Assembly: GCF_003259195.1 (NCBI RefSeq)
Contig: NZ_QJPK01000008.1
Span: forward strand, 1 to 64,000
Source of the DNA: Paracoccus sediminilitoris
GTDB lineage: Bacteria > Pseudomonadota > Alphaproteobacteria > Rhodobacterales > Rhodobacteraceae
Reading direction: 5' to 3'
Length of the DNA: 64,000 nt
A program made the translations under genes and the position numbers. The first letter of the stretch is position 1. The number at the start of each line of letters is the position of its first letter. The notes beneath the pieces are model-generated. The model did not search any database. It saw only the letters and a list, made by a program, of their open reading frames with translations, and was not told where the DNA came from. Positions 1 through 10,879 of this stretch are shown in pieces.

Positions 1-1847
1 GATGCCGCATCGGTGGCCACGTCCCGAGCCGGAGCTTCGGCCGCGGTTTCGGCGGACGTCGCAACGACGGGTGCTTCCGCGACCGGTGCCTCGACCGACT
101 TTTCGGCGGTCTTCTCGGCGGAGGATTTGCGACGGCTGCGGGTGCGCTTGGGCTTCTGCTCGGGCTGGGCGGCCTCGGGCTGTGCCTGGGGCGCCTCTTC
201 GGGGCGTTCCTCGGGCATGGGCGAGATGCGCAGCTCGACCGTCATGAAGCGCGGGACATGATCGCCCATGCCGACGATCTGCTGACCACGATTGCCGTCA
301 TTCCCGCCACGACGCCCATCGCGCCGATTGTTGTCGCGGTTGGTGTCGCCACGGTTGCCATTGTCGCGCCGGTTCTCGTCACGACGGCTGTCATCGCGGC
401 GGCTTTCTTCACGGCGGGCAGGTTCGGCTGCGGCGGGACGGCTGTCCTGGCGCGGCTGGCTTTCCTTGCGGGGCTTATCGACGGCCTCGGGCATGGCAAC
501 CTCGGGTTTGACGGCTTCTGGCATGGGGGCGGCGGGCTGCGATGCGGCCTCGGGCTGGTTCGGGGCGGTGTTGGCTGCGGATTGCTGTTCCGAATCGTCG
601 CGCTTGCCGCGGCGGCTGCGCTGACGGCTGGCGGGCTTGCGGTCCTCGGGACCGGCATCTTCGGGCTGCGAAGCCTGGGCAGGCTTTGCACCGGCGAAAC
701 CGGCGGGCAGATCGCTGCGGGGCAGGGTGTTCTTGACCAGCGCCTCGATGCCGGTCAGATATTTCTCGTCCGAGGGGGTCGAGATGCTGATCGCGGTGCC
801 AAGACGGCCCGCGCGACCGGTCCGGCCGATGCGGTGGACGTAATCCTCGGCATGGCTGGGCAGGTCATAGTTGAAGACATGGCTGACAGCGGGAATGTCC
901 AGGCCGCGCGCAGCGACATCGGATGCCACCAGCAGGCGCAGCTTGCCGTCGCGGAAGGATTCCAGCGTGCGGGTCCGCTGGCTCTGTTCCAGATCGCCAT
1001 GGATCGGGGCAGCGTCATAGCCGTATTTGCCAAGCGACTTCGCGACGATATCCACATCCGTCTTGCGGTTGCAGAAGATGATCGCGTTCTTCAGCTTGTC
1101 ACCCTCGGCCTCGATCAGAGCGCGCAGCAGGTCGCGCTTCTGCTTGGCGGCGGTGTCACGGCGCGCGGGCGTCAGTTCGACCAGGCGCTGCGTGATGGTT
1201 TCGCTGGTCGTGGCCTGGCGCGCGATCTCGATGCGTTCGGGGGCGTGCAGGAAGGTGTTGGTGATCCGCTCGATCTCGGGGGCCATGGTGGCGCTGAAGA
1301 ACAACGTCTGACGGGTAAAGGGCGTCAGCTGGAAGATACGTTCGATATCGGGGATGAAGCCCATGTCCAGCATGCGGTCGGCCTCGTCCACGACCATGAT
1401 CTGAACGCCGGTCAGCAGCAGCTTGCCGCGTTCGAAATGGTCCAGCAGGCGGCCCGGCGTGGCGATCAGCACGTCGACGCCGCGGTCGATCAGCTTGTCC
1501 TGTTCGCCGAAGCTGACGCCGCCGATCAGCAGCGCCTTGGTCAGGCGGGTATGCTTGGCATAGGTGTCGAAGTTTTCGGCCACCTGGGCTGCCAGTTCGC
1601 GCGTCGGGCACAGAACCAGGCTGCGCGGCATGCGCGCACGCGCGCGACCCCGGCCCAGCATGGTGATCATCGGCAGCGTGAAGCTGGCAGTCTTGCCGGT
1701 CCCCGTCTGTGCGATCCCCAGCACGTCGCGGCCTTCCAGCGCGGGCGGAATCGCGCCCTGCTGGATGGGCGTCGGGCTTTCATAGCCGGCCTCGGTCACG
1801 GCCTTCAGCACTTTGGGATCAAGCTTCAGATCAGAGAATTTGGTCAT
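1..1847 (-). CDS. rhlE: DEAD-box ATP-dependent RNA helicase, RhlE type (C-terminus beyond window)
   Basis: ATP-dependent RNA unwinding in ribosome assembly or RNA turnover. From the ATG at 1847 the protein shows the DEAD-box motifs in order: Q motif region near residue 25, Walker A AQTGTGKT, PTRELA, TPGR, the DEAD box as VDEAD, SAT, and the C-terminal RecA-domain motifs ARGLD and HRIGRTGR. After about residue 380 the sequence becomes low-complexity and rich in Arg, Asp, Asn, Ala and Glu, ending the visible part in Ala/Glu/Lys-rich repeats. Such basic tails commonly bind RNA. No stop is reached before base 1, so the gene is incomplete. It is divergent from the antiporter at 2092. The helicase call is firm; the RhlE subfamily rests on the core plus basic tail. 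Confidence 0.93.
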   Translation of the reverse strand, partial: MTKFSDLKLDPKVLKAVTEAGYESPTPIQQGAIPPALEGRDVLGIAQTGTGKTASFTLPMITMLGRGRARARMPRSLVLCPTRELAAQVAENFDTYAKHTRLTKALLIGGVSFGEQDKLIDRGVDVLIATPGRLLDHFERGKLLLTGVQIMVVDEADRMLDMGFIPDIERIFQLTPFTRQTLFFSATMAPEIERITNTFLHAPERIEIARQATTSETITQRLVELTPARRDTAAKQKRDLLRALIEAEGDKLKNAIIFCNRKTDVDIVAKSLGKYGYDAAPIHGDLEQSQRTRTLESFRDGKLRLLVASDVAARGLDIPAVSHVFNYDLPSHAEDYVHRIGRTGRAGRLGTAISISTPSDEKYLTGIEALVKNTLPRSDLPAGFAGAKPAQASQPEDAGPEDRKPASRQRSRRGKRDDSEQQSAANTAPNQPEAASQPAAPMPEAVKPEVAMPEAVDKPRKESQPRQDSRPAAAEPARREESRRDDSRRDENRRDNGNRGDTNRDNNRRDGRRGGNDGNRGQQIVGMGDHVPRFMTVELRISPMPEERPEEAPQAQPEAAQPEQKPKRTRSRRKSSAEKTAEKSVEAPVAEAPVVATSAETAAEAPARDVATDAA

Positions 1848-2091
1848 AGGGGGCTTTCCATTAGCCACGCCATCCGTGGCGCGATGCGTTCCATGCCGCG
1901 CGCCGGTCTGGCGCAAGGGCGGCAAAGTTGGGACGCAATTTCGGACGCCCCGCCTTCTTGCCTGCCGGATGCAGGCCAGCATCGCCTAGACCAAAGCGCT
2001 TGCCACGTCAATCTATCCCTATGATGGCAGACGACCGGAACCCGACCTGCTAGTTAGGGCTTTGGAACGAAACCGACGCGAAAGGGCGGCA

Positions 2092-3981
2092 ATGGACAGT
2101 GAAGTGATGCAGGTGCTCAGCCCCGTGCAGGTGGTTGCGCTTGTGGGGGTTCTGGGCGTGGGTGCCCAATGGGTGGCGTGGCGTTTCCGCCTGCCGGCCA
2201 TCGTCCTGATGCTGGGCATCGGCCTTCTGGTCGGGCCGGTCATGGGACTGTTCCTGCCCGATCGCGACCTTGGCCCTATCTACAAGCCCCTGATCAGCGT
2301 CGCTGTCGCCATCATCCTTTTCGAAGGCGGGCTGACGCTGGAATATCACCGCCTGCGCGACGCCAAGGGTCCGGTCCGACGTCTTGTCTATCTGGGCGCG
2401 CCGCTCGGGTGGCTGCTGTCGACCCTGGTCCTGTGGCTGGCTGTGGGCCTGACCTGGCAATCGGCGGCGGTCTTCGGCGGTGTCATGGTCGTCACCGGCC
2501 CCACAGTGATCGCGCCGATGCTGCGTCAGGCAAGGCTGCGGGCACGCCCCGCACAGGTTCTGCAATGGGAAGCCATCATCAACGACCCGGTGGGCGCGCT
2601 GATTGCCGTTCTGGTTCTTGAAGTGGTCATGGTCCTGGAAACCGGCCTGTCGGCAGGTCAGGCCGTCTGGCTCTTGGGATCGGGGATCGGCTTTGCCGCC
2701 TTGGCGGGCCTTGCCGCCGGCAAGGGGATGGAGATCGCCTTCCGCCGTGCCTGGATCCCCGAATACATGAAGGTGCCCGTGCTGTTCGTCACGGTCATCG
2801 CCATCTTTGCCGTCACCGACAGCATCCTGCATGAATCGGGCCTGCTGGCGGTGACCATCATGGGCATGTTCCTGGCCAACGCGAAACTGTCCTCCTATAC
2901 CGAGCTGCACCGCTTCAAGGAACATGCGACGATCTTGCTGGTATCCGGCGTTTTCGTGCTGATGGCCGCGTCGCTGGATTTCGCGACGCTGACACAGCTG
3001 ACCTGGCGGGCGGCGCTGTTTGTCATCCTGACCGTGGCGCTGGTGCGACCCCTGCAGGTGCTGCTGCCGTTGCTGGGCAGCAACCTTCCCATGAAAGAGC
3101 GCTGGCTGATCGCGCTGACCGGGCCGCGCGGCGTGGTCATGGTTGCCATTTCGGGTCTGTTCGGCGACCAGCTGGTCGAGGCGGGCATTGCCGACGGTGC
3201 GCTGCTGGCGCCCCTGTCCTTCATCATCGTCCTGGCCAGTGTCATCATCCACGGTTTCACGCTGGCACCCTTGGCGCGCCGGTTGGGACTGACCGGCGCG
3301 GAAAGCCCCGGCCTGCTGATCGTCGGCGGGTCGCCCTTTTCGGTGGCGCTGGCGCAGGCGCTGGAAAAGGCCGATGTCGTCTCGCTGATCGCAGACACCA
3401 ACCGCCAGCATCTGACCAAGGCGCGCCATGCGGGCATCCCCACCTTTTACGGCGACATCCTGGGTGAAACGGCCGAGCATCAGGTCGAATTCATTGCCTA
3501 TCCCTCGGTGCTGACGGCATCGGACAATGATGCCTACAACACCTTGGTGGCGACGGATCTGGGGCCGGAAATGGGCCGCGACGCCATCTGGCAGCTGAGC
3601 CGTATGAAGGACAATTCCCGCCACGCGCTGCCCGCGCAGCTGGGGGGGCAGCGCGTTAACGGCAAGCTGACCTTCGAGGATGTGAACCAGCGCCTGGCCG
3701 AAGGATGGACGTTGCGCAGCACCCGTCTGACCGACGAATACGACCTGGAGGCATGGGAGGCCGAACGCCCCGGCGCCGAACCTTTCGTCGTGGTGTCGAA
3801 ATCCAGCGGGCTGCGCTTCATCGGTCCCGACCAGCCGGTCGGCGCGCAGTCGGGTGACTGGGTGACGGCCTTCCTGCCACCCGAGCTTTCGGCCGCACGT
3901 GACGCCGCCGCCAAGGCCTTGGCCGAAGAGGCGGGCGATGTGGCCCAGGAGCAGCGTGAAAAGAAGGAAAAGGGCACCTGA
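2092..3981 (+). CDS. CPA1-family cation:proton antiporter with C-terminal TrkA-N-like domain
   Basis: Inner-membrane monovalent cation/proton exchanger of about 629 residues. Roughly the first 400 residues are a chain of hydrophobic helices with the Na_H_Exchanger pattern, including LLVGPVMG, FEGGLTLE, VTGPTVI and TGPRGVV. The soluble tail starts with LLIVGGSPFSVALAQALEKA, a TrkA-N (RCK)-like nucleotide-binding fold, which suggests gating by a nucleotide. I chose the ATG at 2092. The frame is open back to 2062, but those ten residues are basic and the next methionine fits the family start better. Whether the ion is Na+ or K+ cannot be told from sequence. Confidence 0.88.
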   Translation: MDSEVMQVLSPVQVVALVGVLGVGAQWVAWRFRLPAIVLMLGIGLLVGPVMGLFLPDRDLGPIYKPLISVAVAIILFEGGLTLEYHRLRDAKGPVRRLVYLGAPLGWLLSTLVLWLAVGLTWQSAAVFGGVMVVTGPTVIAPMLRQARLRARPAQVLQWEAIINDPVGALIAVLVLEVVMVLETGLSAGQAVWLLGSGIGFAALAGLAAGKGMEIAFRRAWIPEYMKVPVLFVTVIAIFAVTDSILHESGLLAVTIMGMFLANAKLSSYTELHRFKEHATILLVSGVFVLMAASLDFATLTQLTWRAALFVILTVALVRPLQVLLPLLGSNLPMKERWLIALTGPRGVVMVAISGLFGDQLVEAGIADGALLAPLSFIIVLASVIIHGFTLAPLARRLGLTGAESPGLLIVGGSPFSVALAQALEKADVVSLIADTNRQHLTKARHAGIPTFYGDILGETAEHQVEFIAYPSVLTASDNDAYNTLVATDLGPEMGRDAIWQLSRMKDNSRHALPAQLGGQRVNGKLTFEDVNQRLAEGWTLRSTRLTDEYDLEAWEAERPGAEPFVVVSKSSGLRFIGPDQPVGAQSGDWVTAFLPPELSAARDAAAKALAEEAGDVAQEQREKKEKGT

Positions 3982-4056
3982 TCCACGGGTCACGGGGCTT
4001 TCGGTTGACCTTACCCGACCTGTGGCGTTAACCCGCAGGGATCAATCAGGAAGCTT

Positions 4057-5802
<1,746 letters not shown>

Positions 5803-5878
5803 CGAACGGTGCCGCTGCGGGACGTGCTAGAGCAGTCATAACGTTAATCCGGAACAACCGGCAGGCAGGCAGACAGAC

Positions 5879-7018
5879 ATGGCAGTGATGGACTTCCGCG
5901 AAGGCGGCTATGTGTTCTCGCGTCACAAGGTGAAGCGGGAATTCCAGTACGACCAGCAAGGGTGGGGCGATGCCCAGTCCGACGGGCAGGCCGATCCGCG
6001 ACACGCGACGGGCGTGGCGGGGGACGGTCTGCAGGTCCGGCTGGCACGGCTGACCCATTACGTGGGCGCGGTCGCATCGGTCGGGTTGATGGTCGGTCTG
6101 CTGGCCTGGGGCTGGCAGCTGGTGTCGCGCGACGTGTCGGGCGTTCCGGTGATCCGCGCCGTCCAGGGCGAGGCCCGCACAACCCCCGAGGAACCGGGGG
6201 GACAGCTGACCAGCCATACCGGCCTGGCCGTGAACACCGTCGCCGGTGGCGACACCGCCACCGCCGCCCAGGAGGTCGCCATCGCCCCCGGCGGCACCGA
6301 ACTGTCCGATGACGATGTCGCCATGGGCGAATTGGGTGCCACGGCGCGCGAGCCTTCCAACAGCTCGGAAACGCCGCTGACCTTTGCGGGCGATCCGATC
6401 GTGCCGATGTCCGACAGCGAGGCTGCCGCCAAGGCCGCCGCCGATGCCGAACGCGCGCTGGCCGATCAGGCCGTGGCCCAAGCCGCGATCATCGACGCCC
6501 CCGCCAGCGAAGGCGCCGTGACCAGTGTCGTCACTGACGAAAACGGCATGCCCGCCCAGGCCGACGCCATCGCCGAGGCCCTGGCCCAGGCTCAGGCCGA
6601 GGCGAACCCCGGCGTGCTGGTCGCCTCGACCCGTCCCGCCCCGCGTCCCCGCGTGACCCGTGTCGCATCGGCCGCGCCTGCCGCCGCCGCGGCGGCGACC
6701 GAAACCCAAGCCGAGCCCGTGGCCCAGCCTGCCGAGAAACCCGCCGACAAGCCTGTCGTGGCCAGTTCGGCCAGCGGCCCGGTGGTTCAGGTCGGGGCCT
6801 TCGACAGCAGCGCGATTGCGGAAAACCAGTGGGCGCGCCTGTCGGGCGGCAACTCCTCGCTCTTCTCGGGGAAATCGCCGGTCATCCAGCAGCATGACAG
6901 CAACGGGCGCAGCTTCTGGCGCCTGCGCGTGGCGGGCTTCGGTTCGATCAGCGAGGCGCGGCAGTTCTGTTCGGCGCTGAAGTCATCCGGGACCGACTGC
7001 CTGGCCCTGGGCGGGTGA
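5879..7018 (+). CDS. SPOR-domain protein with one membrane anchor
   Basis: Probable inner-membrane protein that binds denuded peptidoglycan glycans. It has 379 residues: a cytoplasmic N-terminus of about 55 residues, one transmembrane helix around 58-80 (ending LLAWGWQLV), a long Ala/Glu/Pro-rich periplasmic linker, and a C-terminal SPOR domain from about residue 300 (VVQVGAFDSSAIAENQW through FCSALKSSGTDCLAL). It lies between argS and nagZ, and the next gene starts 11 bases after its stop. This fits a role in wall remodelling or division, but no specific partner can be named. The start could also be the ATG nine bases downstream. Confidence 0.88.
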   Translation: MAVMDFREGGYVFSRHKVKREFQYDQQGWGDAQSDGQADPRHATGVAGDGLQVRLARLTHYVGAVASVGLMVGLLAWGWQLVSRDVSGVPVIRAVQGEARTTPEEPGGQLTSHTGLAVNTVAGGDTATAAQEVAIAPGGTELSDDDVAMGELGATAREPSNSSETPLTFAGDPIVPMSDSEAAAKAAADAERALADQAVAQAAIIDAPASEGAVTSVVTDENGMPAQADAIAEALAQAQAEANPGVLVASTRPAPRPRVTRVASAAPAAAAAATETQAEPVAQPAEKPADKPVVASSASGPVVQVGAFDSSAIAENQWARLSGGNSSLFSGKSPVIQQHDSNGRSFWRLRVAGFGSISEARQFCSALKSSGTDCLALGG

Positions 7019-7028
7019 TCGCGACCGC

Positions 7029-8018
7029 ATGACCCATAATGCCACGATTCTGGGCGGCGTCGCCGGGACGTCCTTGACGTCCGACGAGGCCGCCTTTTTC
7101 CGCGCCGCCGACCCCTGGGGGTTCATTCTGTTCGGGCGCAACGTCGCCGACCCCGACCAGCTGCGCCGCTTGACCGGCGATCTGCGCGATGCGGTGGGCC
7201 GCGATGCCGTCATCACCGTGGATCAGGAAGGCGGCCGCGTGCAGCGGCTGCGCGGCCCGCACTGGATGGATTGGCCCGTGCCGCTGGATCATGCCGGGGC
7301 AGGGGCGCGGGCCATGTGGCTGCGCTATCACCTGATCGGACAGGAACTGCGGGCGGTGGGCATTGACAGCAATTGCGCCCCGACGCTGGATGTGGCGCAG
7401 GCCGACACGCATCCCTTCCTGCGCAACCGCTGTTTCGGGACCGATCCGGGACGCGTGGCAGAACTGGGACGCGCGGCGGCGGACGGGATGCTGGCGGCGG
7501 GGGTTCTGCCCGTGGTCAAGCACATGCCGGGCCATGGCCGTGCGGTCGCCGACAGCCACCATGACCTGCCCACCGTCACCGCTTGCCAGGCCGACTTGGC
7601 GGCTCTGGATTTCGCTCCCTTCCGCGCCTTGGCCGATCTGCCGATGGGAATGACGGCGCATATCCGTTTCACCAATCTGGACGATGCGCCGGCCACGGCG
7701 TCGCGTCGCATGATCGACCTGATCCGCGACGATATCGGCTTTGACGGCTTGCTGATGACGGATGACATCACCATGAACGCGCTGTCGGGCACGCAGGCCG
7801 AACGCGCGGCGGCTTCGGTCGCGGCGGGATGCGACATCGTCCTGCATTGCAACGGCAGCATCGCCCAGATGGAGCCGGTCGTGCAGGCCGCGGGCGCCAT
7901 GGGGGCCGATGCGATGCGGCGTGCCGAGGCGGCTCTTGCGCGGCGCCACGTCCCCGACGACGCCGATATCGGGGCGCTGCTGGCCGAATGGCGGGACCTG
8001 ACGGGCACGCCCGCTTGA
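7029..8018 (+). CDS. nagZ: beta-N-acetylhexosaminidase (NagZ, GH3)
   Basis: Cytoplasmic peptidoglycan-recycling enzyme that removes N-acetylglucosamine from anhydromuropeptides. It has 329 residues, typical of single-domain Gram-negative NagZ. GH3 hallmarks are WGFILFGRNV near residue 35, the VDQEGGRVQRL segment near 70, KHMPGHG near 165 with the HxxxD-type catalytic His/Asp loop (DSHHDLP), and the nucleophile region MTDDITM near 240. It begins 11 bases after the SPOR gene and is followed by scpA, so it is probably co-transcribed with both. Confidence 0.95.
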   Translation: MTHNATILGGVAGTSLTSDEAAFFRAADPWGFILFGRNVADPDQLRRLTGDLRDAVGRDAVITVDQEGGRVQRLRGPHWMDWPVPLDHAGAGARAMWLRYHLIGQELRAVGIDSNCAPTLDVAQADTHPFLRNRCFGTDPGRVAELGRAAADGMLAAGVLPVVKHMPGHGRAVADSHHDLPTVTACQADLAALDFAPFRALADLPMGMTAHIRFTNLDDAPATASRRMIDLIRDDIGFDGLLMTDDITMNALSGTQAERAAASVAAGCDIVLHCNGSIAQMEPVVQAAGAMGADAMRRAEAALARRHVPDDADIGALLAEWRDLTGTPA

Positions 8019-8070
8019 CACCGCCGGGGTGCAGGCCGGACCCTGCAGCCCGCGAACAGAGGGAGCCGAC

Positions 8071-8886
8071 GTGCCCAAGCCATCGACCGAGGTGCCCTAT
8101 CTGACCCCCGTCCCCGACGGGCCGGACGTCGTGGCCCAACGGCGCGCTGACGAAGCGCTGATCGTCGATGTCGATGGCTATGAGGGGCCGCTGGACCTGC
8201 TGCTGACCATGGCGCGGTCGCAAAAGGTGGACCTGATGACGATCTCGGTCCTGGAGCTTTCAGAACAATATCTGGCCTTCGTGGACAAGGCCCGCGCACT
8301 GCGGATCGAACTGGCGGCAGATTACCTGGTCATGGCCGCCTGGCTGGCCTTTTTGAAATCGCGCCTGCTGCTGCCCCCCGACCCCGAGGCCGAAGGCCCA
8401 TCGGCCGAGGAGATGGCCGATCATCTGGCCTTCCAGCTGGAGCGGCTGTCCGCGATGCGGCAGGCCGCCGCGCAGCTGATGGGCCGCGACAGGTTGGGTA
8501 TCAGCCGTTTCGCGCGCGGTGCGCCCGATGCCGTCGCCCGCACCCGGCGCACGCGATACACGGCCAGCCTGATCGACCTGATGCGTGCCTATGCGCGGCT
8601 GAAGACGCGCGATGAATTCCGCCCCTATGCCTTTGACCGCAAGGATGTCTTCACTATGGAGCAGGCGCTGGAACGCCTGCGCAGGATGATCGGCTTTGCG
8701 GGGGAATGGACCGACCTGTCGGTGTTTCTGCCGCAAGGGTGGGAGGCAGACGCCCCCCGGCGGCGCAGTGCGACCGCCGCCACCTTCGCGGCCTCGCTGG
8801 AGCTTGCACGCCAGGGCCGGCTGGAGATACGCCAGGCAGAGACCTTCGCCCCCATCAGCTATCGCCAGAGACCCCATGAGCCCTGA
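8071..8886 (+). CDS. scpA: segregation and condensation protein A
   Basis: Kleisin subunit that bridges the SMC dimer and ScpB in chromosome segregation, 271 residues. The N-terminal kleisin signature is clear (YEGPLDLLLTMARSQKVDL, then a helix ending YLVMAAWLAFLKSRLLLP), and the C-terminal winged-helix part is conserved. I chose the GTG at 8071 because GGGAG lies six bases before it. The frame stays open to 8029 without a site as good. Its stop overlaps the start of scpB by 11 bases, suggesting translational coupling. Confidence 0.95.
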   Translation: MPKPSTEVPYLTPVPDGPDVVAQRRADEALIVDVDGYEGPLDLLLTMARSQKVDLMTISVLELSEQYLAFVDKARALRIELAADYLVMAAWLAFLKSRLLLPPDPEAEGPSAEEMADHLAFQLERLSAMRQAAAQLMGRDRLGISRFARGAPDAVARTRRTRYTASLIDLMRAYARLKTRDEFRPYAFDRKDVFTMEQALERLRRMIGFAGEWTDLSVFLPQGWEADAPRRRSATAATFAASLELARQGRLEIRQAETFAPISYRQRPHEP

Positions 8887-9520
8887 TTTCCCGCCGCCCC
8901 CGATGGACCAGCAGGAACGCATGGTCGAGGCGATCCTGTTCGCGGCGACCGCCCCCGTCACCCTGCGCGATCTGATCGCCCGCATGCCGGTCGGCTGCGA
9001 TGCGGCCGAAGCGCTGGCCGCGCTGCGCCGCACCTATCGCGGGCGCGGCGTGGTGGTCGAACATCTGGGCGACGGCTATGCCTTCCGCACCGCGCCGGAC
9101 CTGTCCTTCCTGATGCAGACCGAAACCCTCGACACCCGCCGCCTGTCGCGCGCTGCGATCGAGACCCTGGCTATCATCGCCTATCACCAGCCCGTCACCC
9201 GCGCCGAGATCGAGGAGATCCGTGGCGTCGCCGTCAGCCGTGGCACGCTGGACCAGCTGATCGAGATGGAATGGGTCCGCATGGGCCGCCGCCGCATGTC
9301 GCCGGGACGCCCCGCCACCTTTGTCGTCACCGACGGCTTCCTGGACCATTTCGGGCTGGAATCGTCGCGCGATTTGCCGGGGCTGTCGGAACTGCGCGCT
9401 GCCGGCCTGCTGGATTCGCGCCCGCCCGCCGAAGGTTTGTCCATGCCCCTTGCTAGGGACGAGGAGGATGCCGATATTGAACCGATGGATCCCCCCGAGG
9501 ATCTGTTCGAGGATGAGTGA
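8876..9520 (+). CDS. scpB: segregation and condensation protein B
   Basis: Winged-helix partner of ScpA in the SMC complex, 214 residues. Two tandem winged helices are visible. The second carries the family motif AIETLAIIAYHQPVTRAEIE at about residues 92-111, followed by IRGV and GRPATFVVTDGFLDHFGL. The ATG at 8876 overlaps the end of scpA; a methionine at 8903 is the alternative. The C-terminal 30 residues are acidic and not conserved. In many Rhodobacterales tatABC follows scpB; that is not the case here. Confidence 0.94.
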   Translation: MSPDFPPPPMDQQERMVEAILFAATAPVTLRDLIARMPVGCDAAEALAALRRTYRGRGVVVEHLGDGYAFRTAPDLSFLMQTETLDTRRLSRAAIETLAIIAYHQPVTRAEIEEIRGVAVSRGTLDQLIEMEWVRMGRRRMSPGRPATFVVTDGFLDHFGLESSRDLPGLSELRAAGLLDSRPPAEGLSMPLARDEEDADIEPMDPPEDLFEDE

Positions 9521-9532
9521 AGGGGCGCATCG

Positions 9533-9733
9533 ATGAACATGAACATGCTGGTCAACATGTTTACCAAGCTTGTCGCGCGCAGGGCGATGAACTGGGGTAT
9601 CAACAAGGGCATCAATTCCATGGGCCGCAAAGGTGATCCGGCGGATGCGGCTGGCCGCAACCAGCGCTCCAACCAGCAGACGAAGAACCTGGCCAAGCGG
9701 ATGAAGATGCTGAACCGCATGACGCGTCGCTGA
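9533..9733 (+). CDS. small basic hypothetical protein
   Basis: A 66-residue protein rich in Met, Asn, Lys and Arg (pI clearly basic). It contains an amphipathic N-terminal stretch (NMLVNMFTKLVARRAMNWGIN) and a charged C-terminus ending MTRR. It begins 13 bases after scpB and has AAGGGG about ten bases before the ATG, so it looks translated and probably belongs to the same transcript. I do not recognise a family. Overlapping start choices (ATG AAC ATG AAC ATG) make the exact first residue uncertain. Confidence 0.7.
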   Translation: MNMNMLVNMFTKLVARRAMNWGINKGINSMGRKGDPADAAGRNQRSNQQTKNLAKRMKMLNRMTRR

Positions 9734-9772
9734 GGCTTTGCTTTCCCCGCGACCCGCGCTAGGGCTGCGGGC

Positions 9773-10879
9773 ATGAGCGACAATCATTTCGAAATTTTCC
9801 TGGTGGCGACCCCGGGGCTTGAAGCCCCCTTGGCCGCCGAAGCAGCGGCCTTGGGCTGGCAGCCGGTGGTCCAGCCGGGCGGCGTGACCGTGACGGGCGA
9901 CTGGTCGGACGTGCGCCGTGCCAACCTGATGCTGCGCGGGGCGACACGCGTCCTGGCACGCATCGGCGGGTTCCGCGCCATGCATCTGGCGCAGCTGGAT
10001 AAGCGTGCCCGCAAGTTCCCCTGGGCCGACATCCTGCGCCCCGATCAACCGGTCAAGGTCGAGGCGGTCTGCAAGGCTTCGAAAATCTATCACGCCGGGG
10101 CCGCGACGCAGCGGATCGAGCGGGCCATTACCGAGGAACTGGGTGCGCCCATCGCTGCCGATGCGCCGATGTCCATCAAGACCCGGATCGAGGATGACTT
10201 GGTCACGTTCAGCATCGATACGACCGGCGAATCGCTGCACAAGCGCGGCCACAAGGTCGCCGTCGCCAAGGCCCCCATGCGCGAGACCATGGCCGCGATG
10301 TTCCTGTCCGAAATGGGCTTTGACGGCACGCAATCGGTGCTGGACCCGATGTGCGGCTCGGGCACCTTCCTGCTGGAGGCTGCCGAGATCGCCGCAGGTC
10401 TGGCGCCAGGCCGCAGCCGCAGCTTTGCCTTTGAACAGCTGGCCAATCACGACCCCGATGCGTGGGACCGGATGAAGGCGCAGGTTACGCGCCGCCCGGC
10501 TGGCGCGACTTTCTTGGGCCGCGACCGCGACCCCGGCGCCATCCGGATGAGCCGCGCCAATGCCGAACGCGCGGGCGTCGAGGACCTGATCGGTTTCGAG
10601 GCCTGTCAGATCGCCGATCTGGAACGGCCCGATTGCGAACCCGGCATCGTCATCCTGAACCCGCCCTATGGCGCGCGGATCGGCAACAAAGGGCCGCTCT
10701 TTGGCTTGCATGCCACCATGGGCGAGGTGTTCCGCAGCCGTTTCCAAGGCTGGCGCATCGGCATCGTGACCAGCGAAGCGGGATTGGCCAAGGCGACCGG
10801 GCTGCCCTTCAAGCCAGCCGGACCCATCGTGGCGCACGGCGGGTTGAAGGTCCGCCTGTGGCAGACCGGCCCGCTTTAA
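9773..10879 (+). CDS. THUMP-domain class I SAM-dependent RNA methyltransferase (RlmL-N/TrmG-like)
   Basis: Probable 23S rRNA or tRNA guanine-N2 methyltransferase, 368 residues. The N-terminal half is a THUMP RNA-binding domain (about 45-155). The C-terminal Rossmann fold has the SAM motif DPMCGSGTFLLEAA near residue 195 and the catalytic NPPYG near 295. The layout matches the first half of E. coli RlmL without the C7-methylating second half. It is convergent with the dCTP deaminase gene and the two coding ends overlap by four bases (10876-10879). The exact target base is not deducible. Confidence 0.88.
   Translation: MSDNHFEIFLVATPGLEAPLAAEAAALGWQPVVQPGGVTVTGDWSDVRRANLMLRGATRVLARIGGFRAMHLAQLDKRARKFPWADILRPDQPVKVEAVCKASKIYHAGAATQRIERAITEELGAPIAADAPMSIKTRIEDDLVTFSIDTTGESLHKRGHKVAVAKAPMRETMAAMFLSEMGFDGTQSVLDPMCGSGTFLLEAAEIAAGLAPGRSRSFAFEQLANHDPDAWDRMKAQVTRRPAGATFLGRDRDPGAIRMSRANAERAGVEDLIGFEACQIADLERPDCEPGIVILNPPYGARIGNKGPLFGLHATMGEVFRSRFQGWRIGIVTSEAGLAKATGLPFKPAGPIVAHGGLKVRLWQTGPL

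Noticed and set aside
258..2024. Long open frame on the plus strand opposite the RhlE helicase
   Set aside because: Antisense shadow of a GC-rich gene with clear helicase motifs on the minus strand; no recognisable domain in the plus frame.
1998..2025. TTGCCA and TATGAT as a promoter for the antiporter
   Set aside because: Spacing is 14 bases, too short for a standard sigma-70 promoter.
2050..3993. Long minus-strand frame opposite the antiporter
   Set aside because: Mirror frame of a well-conserved membrane protein; Gln/His/Asp-rich composition typical of an antisense shadow.
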